Of a stretch of DNA of 64,000 bases, positions 21,215-32,694 are shown in pieces. Source of the stretch: Macrostomum hystrix (taxonomy: Eukaryota > Platyhelminthes > Macrostomidae); the NCBI GenBank assembly GCA_950097015.1, contig CATNEN010000033.1, positions 4,428,501 to 4,492,500 on the forward strand, read 5' to 3'. Position numbers and translations under genes: made by a program. The stretch's first letter is position 1. Each line of letters starts with the position of its first letter. The notes beneath the pieces are model-generated. The model saw only the letters and a list, made by a program, of their open reading frames with translations. It was not told where the DNA came from and searched no databases.

Positions 21215-21510
21215 TCTGAGGCTAGTGTTAGTGGGGTAGAGAATGTGCAGCCAGATCGGAGGCTAGGGTTGGAGGGGGTAGAGAATGTGCAGACAGATCT
21301 GAGGCTAGGGTTGGAGGGGGTAGAGAATGTGCAGCCAGATCTGAGGCTAGGGTTAGTGGGGGTAGAGAATGTGCAGCCAGATCTGAGGCTAGGGTTAGTG
21401 GGGGAAGAGAATCTGCAGCCAGGTCTGAGGCTAGGGTTAGTGGGGGTAGAGAATGTGCAGCCAGATCTGAGGCTAGGGTTAGTGGGGGTAGAGAATGTAC
21501 AATCCAAGTG
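21215..21510 (+). repeat. 42-bp minisatellite upstream of zinc-finger gene
   Basis: About seven copies of a 42-bp unit containing GGCTAGGGTTAGTGGGGGTA and GAGAATGTGCAGCCAGATCT. It contains GGGTTAG, which looks like a telomeric hexamer, but only once per unit. G-rich on the plus strand. Confidence 0.93.
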
Positions 21511-21683
21511 GAGCTAGTGGAGGAAGGCCAGTCAGAACTGAAATTTTGTTTATGTATTTATGTGTAAATAATGTGTTTCTGTTTTCTTCCCTCAATTATT
21601 TTCAGCACTGCTCCTCCGATCAGCTGAGCCGCCTTCTATTAGTTTAAATCGAGAGCAAAACCGCAGCTGCATACAGAGCAGAC

Positions 21684-22466
21684 ATGGCCACAGCAGAGCA
21701 GCACCAGCTCCAGCACCAGCTGCAGCACCAGCCAGTCTCACACGTGCTCACCAGCCGCTTCCTGCCCTCCATGCTGTCAGAAGCTACTGGCATACAGGCC
21801 GAACTCAGCACACCGGAGGCTGTTTCCAACTCCTCCAGCGGAGACACCTGCCGTCAACAGCAGCAGCAGCAGCAGTTTCTTCAACAGCAGCAACAGCAGC
21901 AGCAGCAGCAAAGACAGCAGCAGCTGCAGCAGTCAGTCAGCCAGCCGGAGCAGCAGGAATGGTCCCGCCGCATCTCGGCCGGCCTCTGTCCTCACTGCGA
22001 CGCTCCGGCGTCCACGGAGGAGCAGCGGCACTTTCACGATCGGATACACGCCATGGATGAGCTCTACCGCTGCCAGCTGTGCACAGCCAGATTTGCTTAC
22101 TCCTCCTCTCTGGAGCTGCACATCGCCCTGCACACGGACCGGGACCTGCAGTACCGCCTGCACTGTACCAGGACCCGGCCCAACACGCTGCATCACTTCG
22201 CGTCGCCCCCGCCTCCTAAGAAGCTCTACCTCAGCACTTTCCTTGGCGCTGGCGGCAGCTCAACTCAGCAGCTGCTTCCTCCGCCTCCGCCTGCTCATCA
22301 GCCAATGGACAGCGGCATTGACTTGGCAACCGTTGCTATGACAACAACTACGGCAACAGGCGCAGCAGGCGTGGCTAATCCATTAATGCATTCTAGCGCC
22401 TATGGTTTGACTTCTGTCGATTCTGCGCTGCAGAGGCAGTTGCAGATGCCGCCGCCTCTGACCCAT

Positions 22467-22504
<38 letters not shown>

Positions 22505-22592
22505 CTGCCAGCACCGCTGCGCCCATTGCGGCAAGTCCTACGTCCGATTGGGCAATCTTCGCAACCACCTGCAGCGATCACATCCTTACTGA
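21684..22592 (+). CDS. PolyQ C2H2 zinc-finger protein
   Basis: Single exon, 302 residues, ATG 21684 to TGA 22590-22592. An acceptor-like TTATTTTCAG at 21595-21604 sits 80 bp upstream and the frame has a stop before the ATG, so this start is likely. There are three C2H2 units: CPHC..HDRIH near residue 105, CQLCTARF..HIALH near 132-152, and CAHCGKSY..HLQRSH at 279-300. The middle and last have ordinary spacing (C-x2-C-x12-H-x3/4-H). The first is irregular (the gap to the first His is short of the norm, read from RHFHDRIH). Between them lie long Gln runs (residues ~55-90 and ~265-275, coded by CAG/CAA), PPPP runs and Ser/Thr-rich sequence. Such layouts are typical of nuclear transcription factors. 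I do not recognise an orthologue. The last finger sits 2 residues from the C terminus. Confidence 0.85.
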
Positions 22593-24254
22593 GATTAAAT
22601 CCATCATCAGCTAAACTAAACCTAAAGCACAGCTGACGTGCCCAACTGCAATATGAATAAGCTAATTGTTGAACTGTCTTTGGACAACTGGGATCAACAT
22701 GTGTTTTTTTATGCAGAGATTTCATATTTTCTTGTGCAAATTACATTTGTGCATTGCATAATTTAATTTGTGCATGGGTCTTTGTGAATCGTCTATGATT
22801 ATTACTGTCTACAACTAACTGTTATTATTGTTTCTGCTATCATTATATTTATGGTTGCACTATTACTTTTTTTAATCGCGTCCCCGACTTCCGTTTAAGC
22901 TGCCCAAACTCCCAGCAACTCATGTTCAACTGCTCCTAGAAGCATTTTCTCTTTCTCGTTTGGTTTCAAATTTGCATGCCTGTCCGCAACGTGTACCTGC
23001 AGATACTTGATTTAATACTTTCGTCTCACACTATTGGCTGTCCGGACTGGTCGCCTGTCTATGGACTGGTCGCCTGCTCTAATTTAGTTTTCAAGCCACC
23101 ATTTTGCACGCACGCAATCCTAGTCTTCAGTTCAACTGAAACCGCACCGGCCCTCAGCCACCTGGCTACTGTTGCACGATGAGCCAGGGTGGGCCAGCTG
23201 TTTGTCTTTGTTTTCTAATTAACTCTTGATTGTTGCATCCTAAATGCGTCACTATTTGCCTCCGATGTGGACCTCGTAAAACACTGCGCATATTTATATC
23301 ATTTTTACAGACCGCCCACCTACTTCCCCTCACCCCAGCTAAGGACAGCCAAAAATGCTTAGATTCAAAGAGCGAAACTATTAGCTTTCTGTAGGCTTTT
23401 TTTCTTGATCATCTGGTTCTCACCAGCCCGTCTGTCACTGTTTGCTTCGCGTTGTGGATTTGTGCCCTGTTTCAAATTAATTTAGCTGCTAAGTACACCA
23501 TTAAAATAGTCTTGTTTTCTGGTGCGGCCCTAACTTTCACCTCCGATTTGTTATATTGTTGCCTAACTTTGTGTAAGAAAAGCAGAAGCTTAGTAAGGTG
23601 TTCTAAATCTAAAATCTGCTTTCATTTTGATAGTTAATTCCTATAAATCGCTTTGTTTGCGGAGGCCGATGTCAATATTGCTTTATTATTGTACTAAAGA
23701 TCTCTTTTTTGTTCATTTTAATTCGAAGCGCTCACAGTTTTACGTTGTCCGATCGTTGCAGATCCCAGAGAATCAATGCTTTCCCAAGTTGTCCCACTAT
23801 TGTTGTTGCTAATTTCACACAGCTTTTCTGTTTGCCTTGTGCGCTTGTCCTGACTAGAAGTGTCAATAAATTTGGCAATGTATTTCAGAGGCTCATTGCC
23901 TACTATTTAGGATTCGACTGTGTGATAATGTCTCCCAGACCCATTCGTTTCGCCCGCCGATGTTTAACACGTCGAGTCCTTGTGCTCTTTTGTTTTTGAA
24001 GGTCCGTTTCCCTATATTTATAAGTTATAATTATCTGTACTAGTATGTTACATTTTACATGCATTGCAATCAATGGAAATACACAGTATATGTCGTGCGC
24101 ATTCAACTGCTAGTTCTGTTCCTTGCTTTTCTATTTGGACTTAGGTTAGAATGTAAACTAGGTTTAAAGATAAAAGGATAGAAAAGTCTTCGTTTCGCTC
24201 ACCACCTACTTCAATACTTACCTAACAGCCGCCACCCCACCATTGTACTTGTCT
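22593..24254. other. AT-rich 3' flank and intergenic DNA
   Basis: About 1.6 kb without a supported gene. Short open frames here have no domain signal and AT-rich codon use unlike the real exons. Confidence 0.5.
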
Positions 24255-24695
24255 TGTACAGCCCTTCTTACCCTTCCCCCCAACCAATGTGCGTACATTC
24301 TATTGTGCAGGCCTTCGTACCCTTCCCCCCAACCAATGTACGTACATTCTATTGTGCAGGCCTTCGTACCCTTCCCCCCAACCAATCTACGTACATTCTA
24401 TTGTGCAGGCCTTCGTACCCTTCCCCCCAACCAATGTACGTACATTCTATTGTGCAGGCCTTCGTACCCTTCCCCCCAACCAATGTACGTACATTCTATT
24501 GTGCAGGCCTTCGTACCCTTCCCCCCCAACCAATGTACGTACATTATATTGTGCAGGCCTTCGTACCCTTCCCCCCCAACCAATGTACGTACATTCTATT
24601 GTGCAGGCCTTCGTACCCTTCCCCCAACCAATGTACGTACATTATATTGTACAGGCCTTCGTACCCTTCTCCCAAACAATGTACGTATATTGTAC
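24255..24695 (+). repeat. 49-bp minisatellite with GTACGTACATT core
   Basis: About nine copies, period 49 bp (TATTGTGCAGG at 24301 and 24350), each with AACCAATGTACGTACATTCT and CCTTCGTACCCTTCCCCCC. The C-run varies from 5 to 7. The palindrome TGTACGTACA is present in most units. Upstream of TMX2, possibly in its first intron. Confidence 0.95.
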
Positions 24696-24797
24696 ACGTA
24701 TGCATCTACGTACAGGTCTTTGTCTACCTTATCTACCCTCCGCCTCCCCAATTGAGTAGCACTGAAGCGCATGTTTGGCTGCTCACTCAATTAGAAT

Positions 24798-26260
24798 ATG
24801 CTAATTAGCTTTGCTAAATCTCTGCAGGCGATCCCCAGCCTGAGATCTCTGGTCAGCCAGGCTGCGCTGGACCAGGCCCTGACCCTGCTCCATCCCTACT
24901 TCCTGGTCAACTTCCTCATGGCCGGGGCCTTCATCATAGCCAAGACTTTGCCCCCGATGTGCACCTACCTGTTCGATAACTGCCTGCTGGAGCTGCGGCA
25001 ATGGGAGATCTTTACCTTCCTCGGCTGCGTGATTGTCTTCAAGAACAAACGGCAGCCGACTGTGGCCAGCTATCTCACCAACTTCTGCATGTACGCCAAG
25101 ATGTCCAACATGGTGATGTTCTTCCAGGAAAATCCGGCCTATGCGGTTGCCTACGCCCTGGTGTGGCTCGTGCAGGTGCGAAATCTGTCTGACGAATTAC
25201 TCTATTCACTGATAAAATGAGGGTGAACTGGACAACGGGGAGAAGATAAACTTGATAGCAGGCAGGAAATCAGATGAACAGATATGACTATTTTAGGCGA
25301 TAGCAACTAAAAAAATATGCGACCGACAGTGAGACCAATCTTCAATAAGAGATTCCTATCTACAGTAGGGGATTCCCATTTAATCTAGGGGATTACCTTC
25401 GAAAGTAGGGGATTCTTATCTAAAGTTAGGGATTCTCATCTAAAGTTGGGGATTCCCATCTAAAGAAGGGGGTATTCCCATCTAAAGTAGGTTCCCATTT
25501 ACTCTAGGGGATTACCTTCGAAAGTAGGGGATTCTCATCTAAAGTTAGGGATTCTCATCTAAAGTTGGGGATTCCCATCTAAAGTAGGGGATTCCCATCT
25601 AAAGAAGGGGGCATTCCCATCTAAAGTAGGTTCCCATTTACTCTAGGGGATTACCTTCGAAAGTAGGGGATTCTCATCTAAAGTTAGGGATTCTCATCTA
25701 AAGTTGGGGATTCCCATCTAAAGTAAGGGATTCCCAATCCCGATTAAATCATTGCCCATACCTGGCAACCCCCGCCTTCCGATTTGTCCCCCGGCAGACT
25801 TCGCTACTTCGGCAGCCAGTTTACCGCGGCCCGGACGCCGTCGTCTACTTTAACGACAAGACACTGGAGGAGGAGCTGCGGTCCTGCGATCCCCGAGTTC
25901 ACTGGCTCATCGAGTTCTACGCAGTCTGGTCGCCGCCCTGCTCCGACCTGGCGCCCGTCTTTGCCCGCCTGTCCAACGACTACGGCCTGGACAACCTGCG
26001 CTTCGGCAAGCTGGACGTGACCAAATATCCTAAAGTGGCCGAGAAGTACGGCATCGACCAGAGCGGCTGGAGCCGCCAGCTGCCCTCGGTGGTGCTGATC
26101 CGGGCCAACAAGGAGCTGGACAGGCGGCCCCTAGTAGGCGCCAAGAAGCGCGTGGCCCGGTTCGTGTTCAGCTACGACAATTTGGTGGCCGCATTCGGCC
26201 TAGCAGAGCTGCACAATGAGTGCAGCAAGAATCCGCTGCGGCCAAACTCTGCTGCTCAAA

Positions 26261-26299
<39 letters not shown>

Positions 26300-26319
26300 C
26301 AGACAAGAAAACTGATTGA
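24798..26319 (+). CDS. TMX2: Thioredoxin-related transmembrane protein 2 (TMX2)
   Basis: Exons 24798 (or 24828)-25175 and 25798-26319 (TGA 26317-26319). The ATG at 24798, just after an in-frame TAG, gives 299 residues, close to the ~296 of human TMX2. The GC-rich coding pattern, however, begins at 24828 after CTCTGCAG, so an upstream start exon is an equal possibility. N-terminal hydrophobic segments (PYFLVNFLMAGAFIIAKTLPP; WEIFTFLGCVIVFKNKR; AYAVAYALVWLVQ) match the TMX2 membrane region. The second exon has the TMX2 thioredoxin fold (VYRGPDAVVYFNDKTLEEEL, VHWLIEFYAVWSPPCSDLAPVF, LRFGKLDVTKYPKVAEKYGI). The redox site is SPPC, missing the first Cys; human TMX2 is likewise SxxC. A polyQ run is inserted near the end and the protein ends KKTD, a KKxx ER-retrieval signal. 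It works in the ER/mitochondria-contact membrane in other animals; its oxidoreductase role is uncertain. Confidence 0.88.
25340..25738 (+). repeat. 20-bp minisatellite in TMX2 intron, with ~135-bp higher-order blocks
   Basis: Units close to AGGGGATTCCCATCTAAAGT. The irregular block CATTTACTCTAGGGGATTAC recurs at about 25494 and 25629 (and a variant near 25377), showing a higher-order period of about 120-135 bp. It fills intron 25176-25797. Confidence 0.92.
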
Positions 26320-27354
26320 TTTAAGATTCTAGCCTGAATTAAAACAAATAAGAAGTAAAAGTGCATGCCTTTATTATCTTTTGAATGTTTTTCTGTAACT
26401 TATAGATAGAATTTTCCCTATGCCTAATTAGTCATCAAAGCTACCTTTTCAATATTTAAGTGTTTAGTAACCACTAGGATCTATGCCCTCTCTTCTAGTT
26501 ACTATGTGGATTGGGAAGTGTCCTTCTTTAATCAGTTACTCGTAGATAAAATTATACGAAATTATTTTAATAACCATACTACTAAAAACCTCCATAAGAA
26601 GGTAGTCTGTTGCGCATTTTACAGGTATTTTCGCTATCGGATAGTCTCGTTTTTTATTTCTCTTAAGAAAGTAAGCTCGATATTGTTGGGCAGCCCAGCA
26701 GTCAATATGGGACACAGCTGAGGATTTTAAATGTTTTGATTTCTTGAGACCGCACTTATTTTATTGATCCATTGTTATTAACCAACCTTCATCTAAAACC
26801 TGTGCAAAATTTCTAACCAAGCTTTCATGCGCTAACCTTATTCAACTTTCAGTGTTTCTGTGGCACACACTACTGAAAGTAGCATTAGTACCCATTTTTT
26901 TAAATGCCTTCGTCGTTGCATTGCCTGTTAAATTTCTTTGTAGAAGAAAGTAATGGTCAGGTATTTGCATTGCTCAAAGTTTGTGTCTGCCTGTTTGTCA
27001 CCTCTTTGCATTGGTCGCATCCTCTAGGTTCTTTTGTGTCATTTTCTATTACAATAGCTGAGAGCTTTGCCATTTAGCTGGCTTTGTTCAGTTTTTAAAC
27101 TACCTTTTTTCCGTGCGTGTTATTAAATATTAGTTTAATCTAATTAGTGAACAATGAAACCTTGTCTGTTGGGTTTGTTGATTTTTTTATCTTACTATGG
27201 GCATTCTTTCAAGCCAGTCTCCAACTCAGCACTAGGCTGACTTAGTTGCTAATTGAATATTGAAGAGCCGAAAAGTCCGCTTGATGCACGAATTTTTAAG
27301 TCTTGACAACAGGGCAGAGAACTGACTATGTGCACTCAAAGATCAAGGAATATT
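26320..27354. other. AT-rich intergenic gap
   Basis: 3' flank of TMX2; the variant signal ATTAAA lies at 26338-26343. No other gene seen. Confidence 0.5.
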
Positions 27355-27535
27355 TTTAATGTACACTTGGGGCAGGAAGTTCCATTAAATGTACGTTAGG
27401 GGCAGGGAATTCCGTGGAATTAAAAAGGAAATTTAATCTGGTGTACATTAGGGGTAGGAAATGCCATCAGATGTACATTAGAGGCAGGGAATAGCGTGGC
27501 ATGTACATTAAGTGACAGGGAATTCCGCTCCATGT
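27355..27535 (+). repeat. Degenerate ATGTACATT / GGGGCAGG repeat
   Basis: Five to six diverged units of ~35 bp such as TGTACATTAGGGGTAGGAAA and TGTACATTAGAGGCAGGGAA. It ends about 90 bp before the CSN4 start, so it may lie in the promoter or 5' UTR. Confidence 0.8.
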
Positions 27536-27626
27536 AGCTCGTGCAGTGGGCCAGGAAATATCATCGTGTGTGCATTTTGGGTCAGGTGGATTTCCGACCG
27601 ACCGCCTTCCCCTCCAGCCGGTCGCA

Positions 27627-30266
27627 ATGAGCAGCCAATTAGAAGAAGAGCTTCGCCGCATCAGCGCCATCGACAGCGCCTCCGTGGCCGTCCACAAATA
27701 CGAACTGCTGCTCAAGACCATCCTTAGCCAGGAGCTGGACCTGGCCAAAGCTCAGCTGCACTTGTTCTTGAACTTCCTGTTGGACGAGTCTGTCGGCCTG
27801 GCTGTGTCCAGACAGGTGGTGGCGGACCTGGTCGACCTGCTCAGCAGCCGAATTGAGGCCAGTGCCCAGTTTGGTCTGGAGACCTGCCAAGTGATGCTGA
27901 CCTGCCTGCAGAACCGGGCCATCTCCTTCGAGGATCAGATTGTCGGCGTCCGGCAGCTTCTGGCTCGCGGCCTGGAATCCCAGGGTCGCTACCTGCAGGC
28001 TGCGGAGGCGCTGGCGGCCATCGACATGGAGTCGGTGCAGAAACAATTCAGGTTGGTGGCACTCTTGTCTGCTCCTTGGGTTAAACTTACCAACGTTAGC
28101 TAGGGTGATTGAAGATGGATGTCCATGGACTGAACAGCCGTACACAGCCTTCAGATGCGGCGCGCAAAAGCTGCGGCTGTGCTGTTGGCTGCTTGTCAGA
28201 AGCTCTCAGATCACCATCGCAGTTTTCCGCTCGCCCTCCCCACCCTGACTCAGCCGCGACGAGAAAGCCCGTGTGCTGCTGAAGACAGTCGAGCTCTACC
28301 TGCGAGAGAAGGACGCCGACAAGGCCGAGCAGGCGCTCAGCCGCTGCCAGCTGGCCGCTAAGGACCCGCCGCACCTGCACCAGTACAAGGTGAGTGCATG
28401 CTCCTTCTCATTTTCCGCCACTTCATACTCAATCTTCACATCTTTACTAGTATATACTCGATCTCCACCACCTTGAGAATCCGCACATATCCAGCTATCT
28501 ATCCTGTGAATACCACCTGCCAGGTGTACTACGCCAGAGTACTAGACCTGAAGGGCAAGTTCTATGAGGCGGCCATGCGCTACATGGAGCTGTCACTGCA
28601 AGCTGGCGAGCCGGAGATCCAGATGCAGCACCTGGAGGCTGCCACGGTGTGCACCGTGCTCTGCCCGGCCTCTTCGCAGCGCTCCGCCATGCTGGCCAGG
28701 TTGTACAAGGACGAGCGCTGCCAGAGACTCGCCTGGCGCGGCCTGGTTGAGAAGCTTTTTCAGGTAGACAATTTCATTATATGCCAAAGCTTTATCATGT
28801 TTTCTTCAGCTTTGAGCACCCAGCATGACTCCCAATTCTTCAGCTTTGAGCACCCAGCATGACTCCCAATTCTTCAGCTGTGAGCACCCAGCATGACTCC
28901 CAATTCTTCAGCTTTGAGCACCCAGAAAGACTCCCAATTCTTCAGCTTTGAGCACCCAGAAAGACTCCCAATTCTTCAGCTTTGAGCACCCAGCATGACT
29001 CCCAATTCTTCAGCTTTGAGCACCCAGCATGACTCCCAATTCTTCAGCTTTGAGCACCCAGCATGACTCCCAATTCTTCAGCTTTGAGCACCCAGCATGA
29101 CTCCCAATTCTTCAGCTTTGAGCACCCAGCATGACTCCCAATTCTTCAGCTGTGAGCACCCAGCATGACTCCCAATTCTTCAGCTGTGAGCACCCAGCAT
29201 GACTCCCAATTCTTCAGCTTTGAGCACCCAGCATGACTCCCAATTCTTCAGCTTTGAGCACCCAGCATGACTCCCAATTCTTCAGCTTTGAGCACCCAGC
29301 AAGACTCCCAATTCTTCTGCTTTGAGCACCCAGCATGACTCCCAATTCTTCAGCTTTGAGCACCCAGCATGACTCCCAATTCTTCAGCTTTGAGCACCCA
29401 GAAAGACTCCCAATTCTTCAGCTTTGAGCACCCAGCATGACTCCCAATTCTTCAGCTGTGAGCACCCAGCATGACTCCCAATTCTTCAGCTTTGAGCACC
29501 CAGAAAGACTCCCAATTCTTCAGCTTTGAGCACCCAGCATGACTCCCAATTCTTCAGCTGTGAGCACCCAGCATGACTCCCAATTCTTCAGCTGTGAGCA
29601 CCCAGCATGACTCCCAATTCTTCAGCTTTGAGCACCCAGCAAGACTCCCAATTCTTCAGCTTTGAGCACCCAGCATGACTCCCAATTCTTCAGCTTTGAG
29701 CACCCAGAAAGACTCCCAATTCTTTAGGTTTGAGCACCAAGCATTCTCCGCATTCCTGAGGCTTAGATTCCTAGAAATCAAGTATTAACAGTTCATTCCG
29801 AATCCGCAAATCTGACAGCCCTAATTCCCTTCTGCTGCTCCAGGAGCGGCTGGTTCGCCGAGACGAGCTCCACGGCTTCTCCGCCTGCCTGCAGCCGCAC
29901 CAGCGCCTGGCCAACTCGGACGCTGACGGCCTCACCACGCTGGAGTCCGCCGTTGCTGAACACAACCTGCTGGCTGTCAGCCGGCTGTACAACAATATCA
30001 GCCTCCGGGATCTGGGCCAGCTGCTGGAGGTTCAACCTGAACGGGCGGAGCGCCTGGCGGCTCGCATGATCGCCGAACAAAGACTGGCCGGCTGCATCGA
30101 CCAGATCAGCGGCTTTGTCAGCTTCGAAGAGCGGCATCCGATGAACCTGTGGGACTGCCGCATTCGCGACCTGTGCGAGCGGGTCAACGCAGTGTGCGAG
30201 AGAATCTCTGGCCTCCATCCGGACTGGTATCAGGCCGCCTGCCAGGCTGTGCAAGCCAATCCTTGA
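27627..30266 (+). CDS. COPS4: COP9 signalosome complex subunit 4
   Basis: Exons 27627-28051, 28254-28389, 28524-28763 and 29844-30266 give 407 residues (human CSN4 has 406). Splice sites CAG|GTTGGT, CTCAG|CC, AAG|GTGAGT, GCCAG|GTG, CAG|GTAGAC and CTCCAG|GAG all keep frame. Family-typical stretches: AISFEDQIVGVRQLLARGLE, YYARVLDLKGKFYEAAMRY, MLARLYKDERCQRLA, EHNLLAVSRLYNNISLRDLG and IDQISGFVSFEE. The N-terminal helical (TPR-like) part spans about 1-290 and the PCI/winged-helix domain about 290-365, ending in a C-terminal helix (LCERVNAVCERIS). CSN4 is a scaffold subunit next to the CSN5/CSN6 pair in the complex that removes Nedd8 from cullins. The start is the first ATG in the frame with family-like sequence (MSSQLEEELRRI). 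The third intron is filled with a minisatellite. Confidence 0.95.
28800..29748 (+). repeat. 34-bp minisatellite in CSN4 intron
   Basis: About 28 copies of a 34-bp unit made of TTCAGCTTTGAGCACCCAGC plus ATGACTCCCAATTC. Two variant sites alternate: CTTTG or CTGTG, and AGCATGAC or AGAAAGAC. They occur in blocks, showing multi-unit duplication. Occupies almost all of intron 28764-29843. Confidence 0.96.
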
Positions 30267-30308
30267 CATGGTCGGCCTGCACAAGGAAATACCTCATGAT
30301 TATAACTC

Positions 30309-30368
30309 CTTACTCTGAGCTCATTGGTCCACTAGACCAATCTAGTGGACTGACCAATCGGGAGTAAG
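30309..30368. other. Imperfect palindrome after CSN4
   Basis: CTTACTC ... GTCCACTAGA, CCAA loop, TCTAGTGGAC ... GAGTAAG. The inner arms are 10 bp perfect; the outer arms pair with small interruptions (ATTGGTC/GACCAAT-type). About 45 bp after the CSN4 stop, within the 3' UTR if the AATAAA at 30734-30739 is used. Confidence 0.6.
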
Positions 30369-31594
30369 AAATCAGGTCGGAGGTGGTTGCCACAGTTCGT
30401 CCTTCACTAATTCGTCGCAATTGATTTGGCCAATCAAAGTGTTGTAGTAGTAAGAACTCGGGTGGATTCTGGATTACACTCGCTCATTGCTACTCAACAG
30501 TTCGTTACTGAATGTTAAAGCAATTAAAAAAATCTAAGATATTAAGGTTAAATATAGCGTGTTTCATAGCTGTTGGCGTTCAAAAGCTTGTGTTACATTA
30601 AGCTACAATCTTTGCCTGCCTGCTCATTTCTCCCAGCCGTCAGTAATATGTAGCAACAATCACTGTTCGCTTGCTCTTGTCCAGCATTTTTCTCATGTCT
30701 TTTGATACCAGTGTAATAAGCTGTACGATCGCGAATAAATACGTTATGAAATCATGATAGGTTTATATATCTTGATAATCTTGATTAATTTAACTTCCTT
30801 TATTATTCGATAATTGGGAAACTAACTGAAAAGCGGTAAGTTAAAAACCATATTCACTGTGGCTTTTAATACGTGTAATACTACTCTATGATATAAATGT
30901 TAGATTACCAACTTCAGACTTAAGAATGGTTAAGGTTCAAAATAATCTAGTATAAAATAAAGATTGTTACTTACTCGCACTCGAGTTTTTTAAAACTCGT
31001 ACCATTTTAGTGCCCATTTCGCGAGTATATATCGCAACAATCTAATTGTTATGCAAACATAGCACCTTTAGAAACTTTACATTGGGATAGTGCGATTCGC
31101 TTGCCTACTGTGAGTATAAAGCCCAATATGCTAAGCCCACCAATATGTGTTACTACAAAAAGCATTGTTTATACATTTATGCCATCCACAGTACATTATT
31201 AATTATTTAAGAAATAAGAACTTTACAACTTAACAATCAAGAACCATCTATTTGTAGTAATACGAAATGAAGTGCTTAATTCTCTACTACTGACTGACGC
31301 ATCTTCCACTATATCGTATAATATCGACATTCATTTCGTTTCATATAACGAAGCATCGAAAAATTCGAGTTTTCGTTATCCAGTAATTTAGATTCAGTTC
31401 AATCTAGTAAATGTTTCTTTGAAAGTCTTTCTGTTAGCGTGTGGTCTAGGCTCTAAATCTTTCAAATTGATAATTATTTACTTGGGTTCATCTTATAAGC
31501 AGAATATCATTTGCATTGGTTTATACTTGCTTTTTATAAAGAAGCTTAAAAGTTATCTTTGAGCAAGGCCTAATAAAAAAGATATATTATTATA
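30369..31594. other. AT-rich gene-free DNA
   Basis: No gene seen apart from the candidate polyadenylation signal noted separately. Start of the transposon-rich block. Confidence 0.5.
30734..30739 (+). terminator. Candidate polyadenylation signal, CSN4
   Basis: AATAAA 468 bases after the CSN4 stop, the first canonical signal in that direction. Confidence 0.4.
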
Positions 31595-32239
31595 GCTTAT
31601 TCCCACGGTCCCGTGCCGATAATTTTCTGCTTATACACAGCAGCTTGTATGAATAGGTCTAAAACTCTTTATATAAATATGCCGTGCCATTAATTTCAAT
31701 TTTATCCACACGGTTCTGTTCTTTAAAACGAGGCCCTTTCGGGTTTGAACGTTTTGTTGAACCCTCGAGTCAATAGATCGAAAAAGTTGACAGTGTGTTA
31801 CGACTTACGACAGTGTTCTACATTCGACCTACACATTCATTAACCGACATTAATGTCATCCTTTTTGATTATTGTAATAACAACTTACTAAATCTTTTGT
31901 CATCGTTACGTGTTTTCATTCGAATTGTATTGACTTAAAAAAGTAAGAAGTCTATCTAAGAAAATCATACGAGTCAACCAGCAGAATTCTAGTCAGCACA
32001 GCACCAAACTCGTCACACATATTATAAATCATTTTTATTCTTTTACACTAGGCCTATGCATTGATAGTGTACACGATACACTATACTCTGAAGCAAAAGA
32101 CTTATGCTCAGAGAAGAATAGGTAGGGACTTGAAAGTAGACCTATTCATACAAGCTGCCGTGTAGATAAGCAGAAAATTATCGGCACGGATCCCTGTGGA
32201 TAAAATTGAAATTATCGGCACGGGACCGTAGGAATAAGC
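31595..32239. mobile_element. Composite foldback element with terminal inverted repeats
   Basis: The ends form a 31-bp inverted repeat with one mismatch: GCTTATTCCCACGGTCCCGT... at 31595 and its reverse complement (…ACCGTAGGAATAAGC) ending at 32239. A second inverted pair lies inside: CTGCTTATACACAGCAGCTT..GAATAGG (31627-31656) against CCTATTC..AAGCAGAAAATTATCGG (32141-32183). A third is TTTCAATTTTATCCACACGG (31696-31715) against TGTGGATAAAATTGAAA (~32195-32211). The motif CGTGCCGATAATTT occurs in both terminal and internal positions. No coding capacity. No clear target duplication found, so the exact limits are uncertain. Confidence 0.75.
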
Positions 32240-32397
32240 ACTTCCATTTTTAAATATATGTCCTAGGGCTTCTCTCTATTCAATACAATGTTACCAAATT
32301 TGTTGTAGGGCTGATTTTATCCTACCAAAGTTGTACTAATATTTAATATGCCACCAAAGTTGTTACAGGCTTCTACACTTTTTATTCACTTTATTCA

Positions 32398-32694
32398 AGT
32401 AGGGTGAAATCTCATCAACCGAACAAGAAAGTGTCATTTTCAAACATTCCATGTTTGATAACAAAAAAACTAAACAAGATAAGAAAATCTAATTTACCGG
32501 TAGGCCTACTTGTTAAAAACAATTTTATCTTTCAAATGAAAGTCTACTCATCTAAATCGGTTAACTACAAAAAAAGTTGTGTCTATTTTTGTTTCAATTC
32601 CGAACAATGAATTTCCCATTTCATCAAACCGAATGATGTTTCTGATGTTCCGTTTTGATGAGACGTTGTTCGGTTGATGAGATTTCACCCTACT
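32398..32694. mobile_element. MITE with 29-bp perfect terminal inverted repeats, TA ends
   Basis: AGTAGGGTGAAATCTCATCA... at 32398-32426 is matched perfectly by the reverse complement at 32666-32694. The interior is ~240 bp, AT-rich and non-coding, with a second related half-repeat (TTTTGATGAGACG near 32652). If the TA at 32400-32401 and 32691-32692 is the target duplication, the element proper is GGGTGAAATC...GATTTCACCC, as expected for a Tc1/mariner-type MITE. Family assignment is inference. Confidence 0.85.

Noticed and set aside
21215-21510. Internal telomere-like repeat (GGGTTAG)
   Set aside because: The hexamer occurs once per 42-bp unit and is not in tandem.
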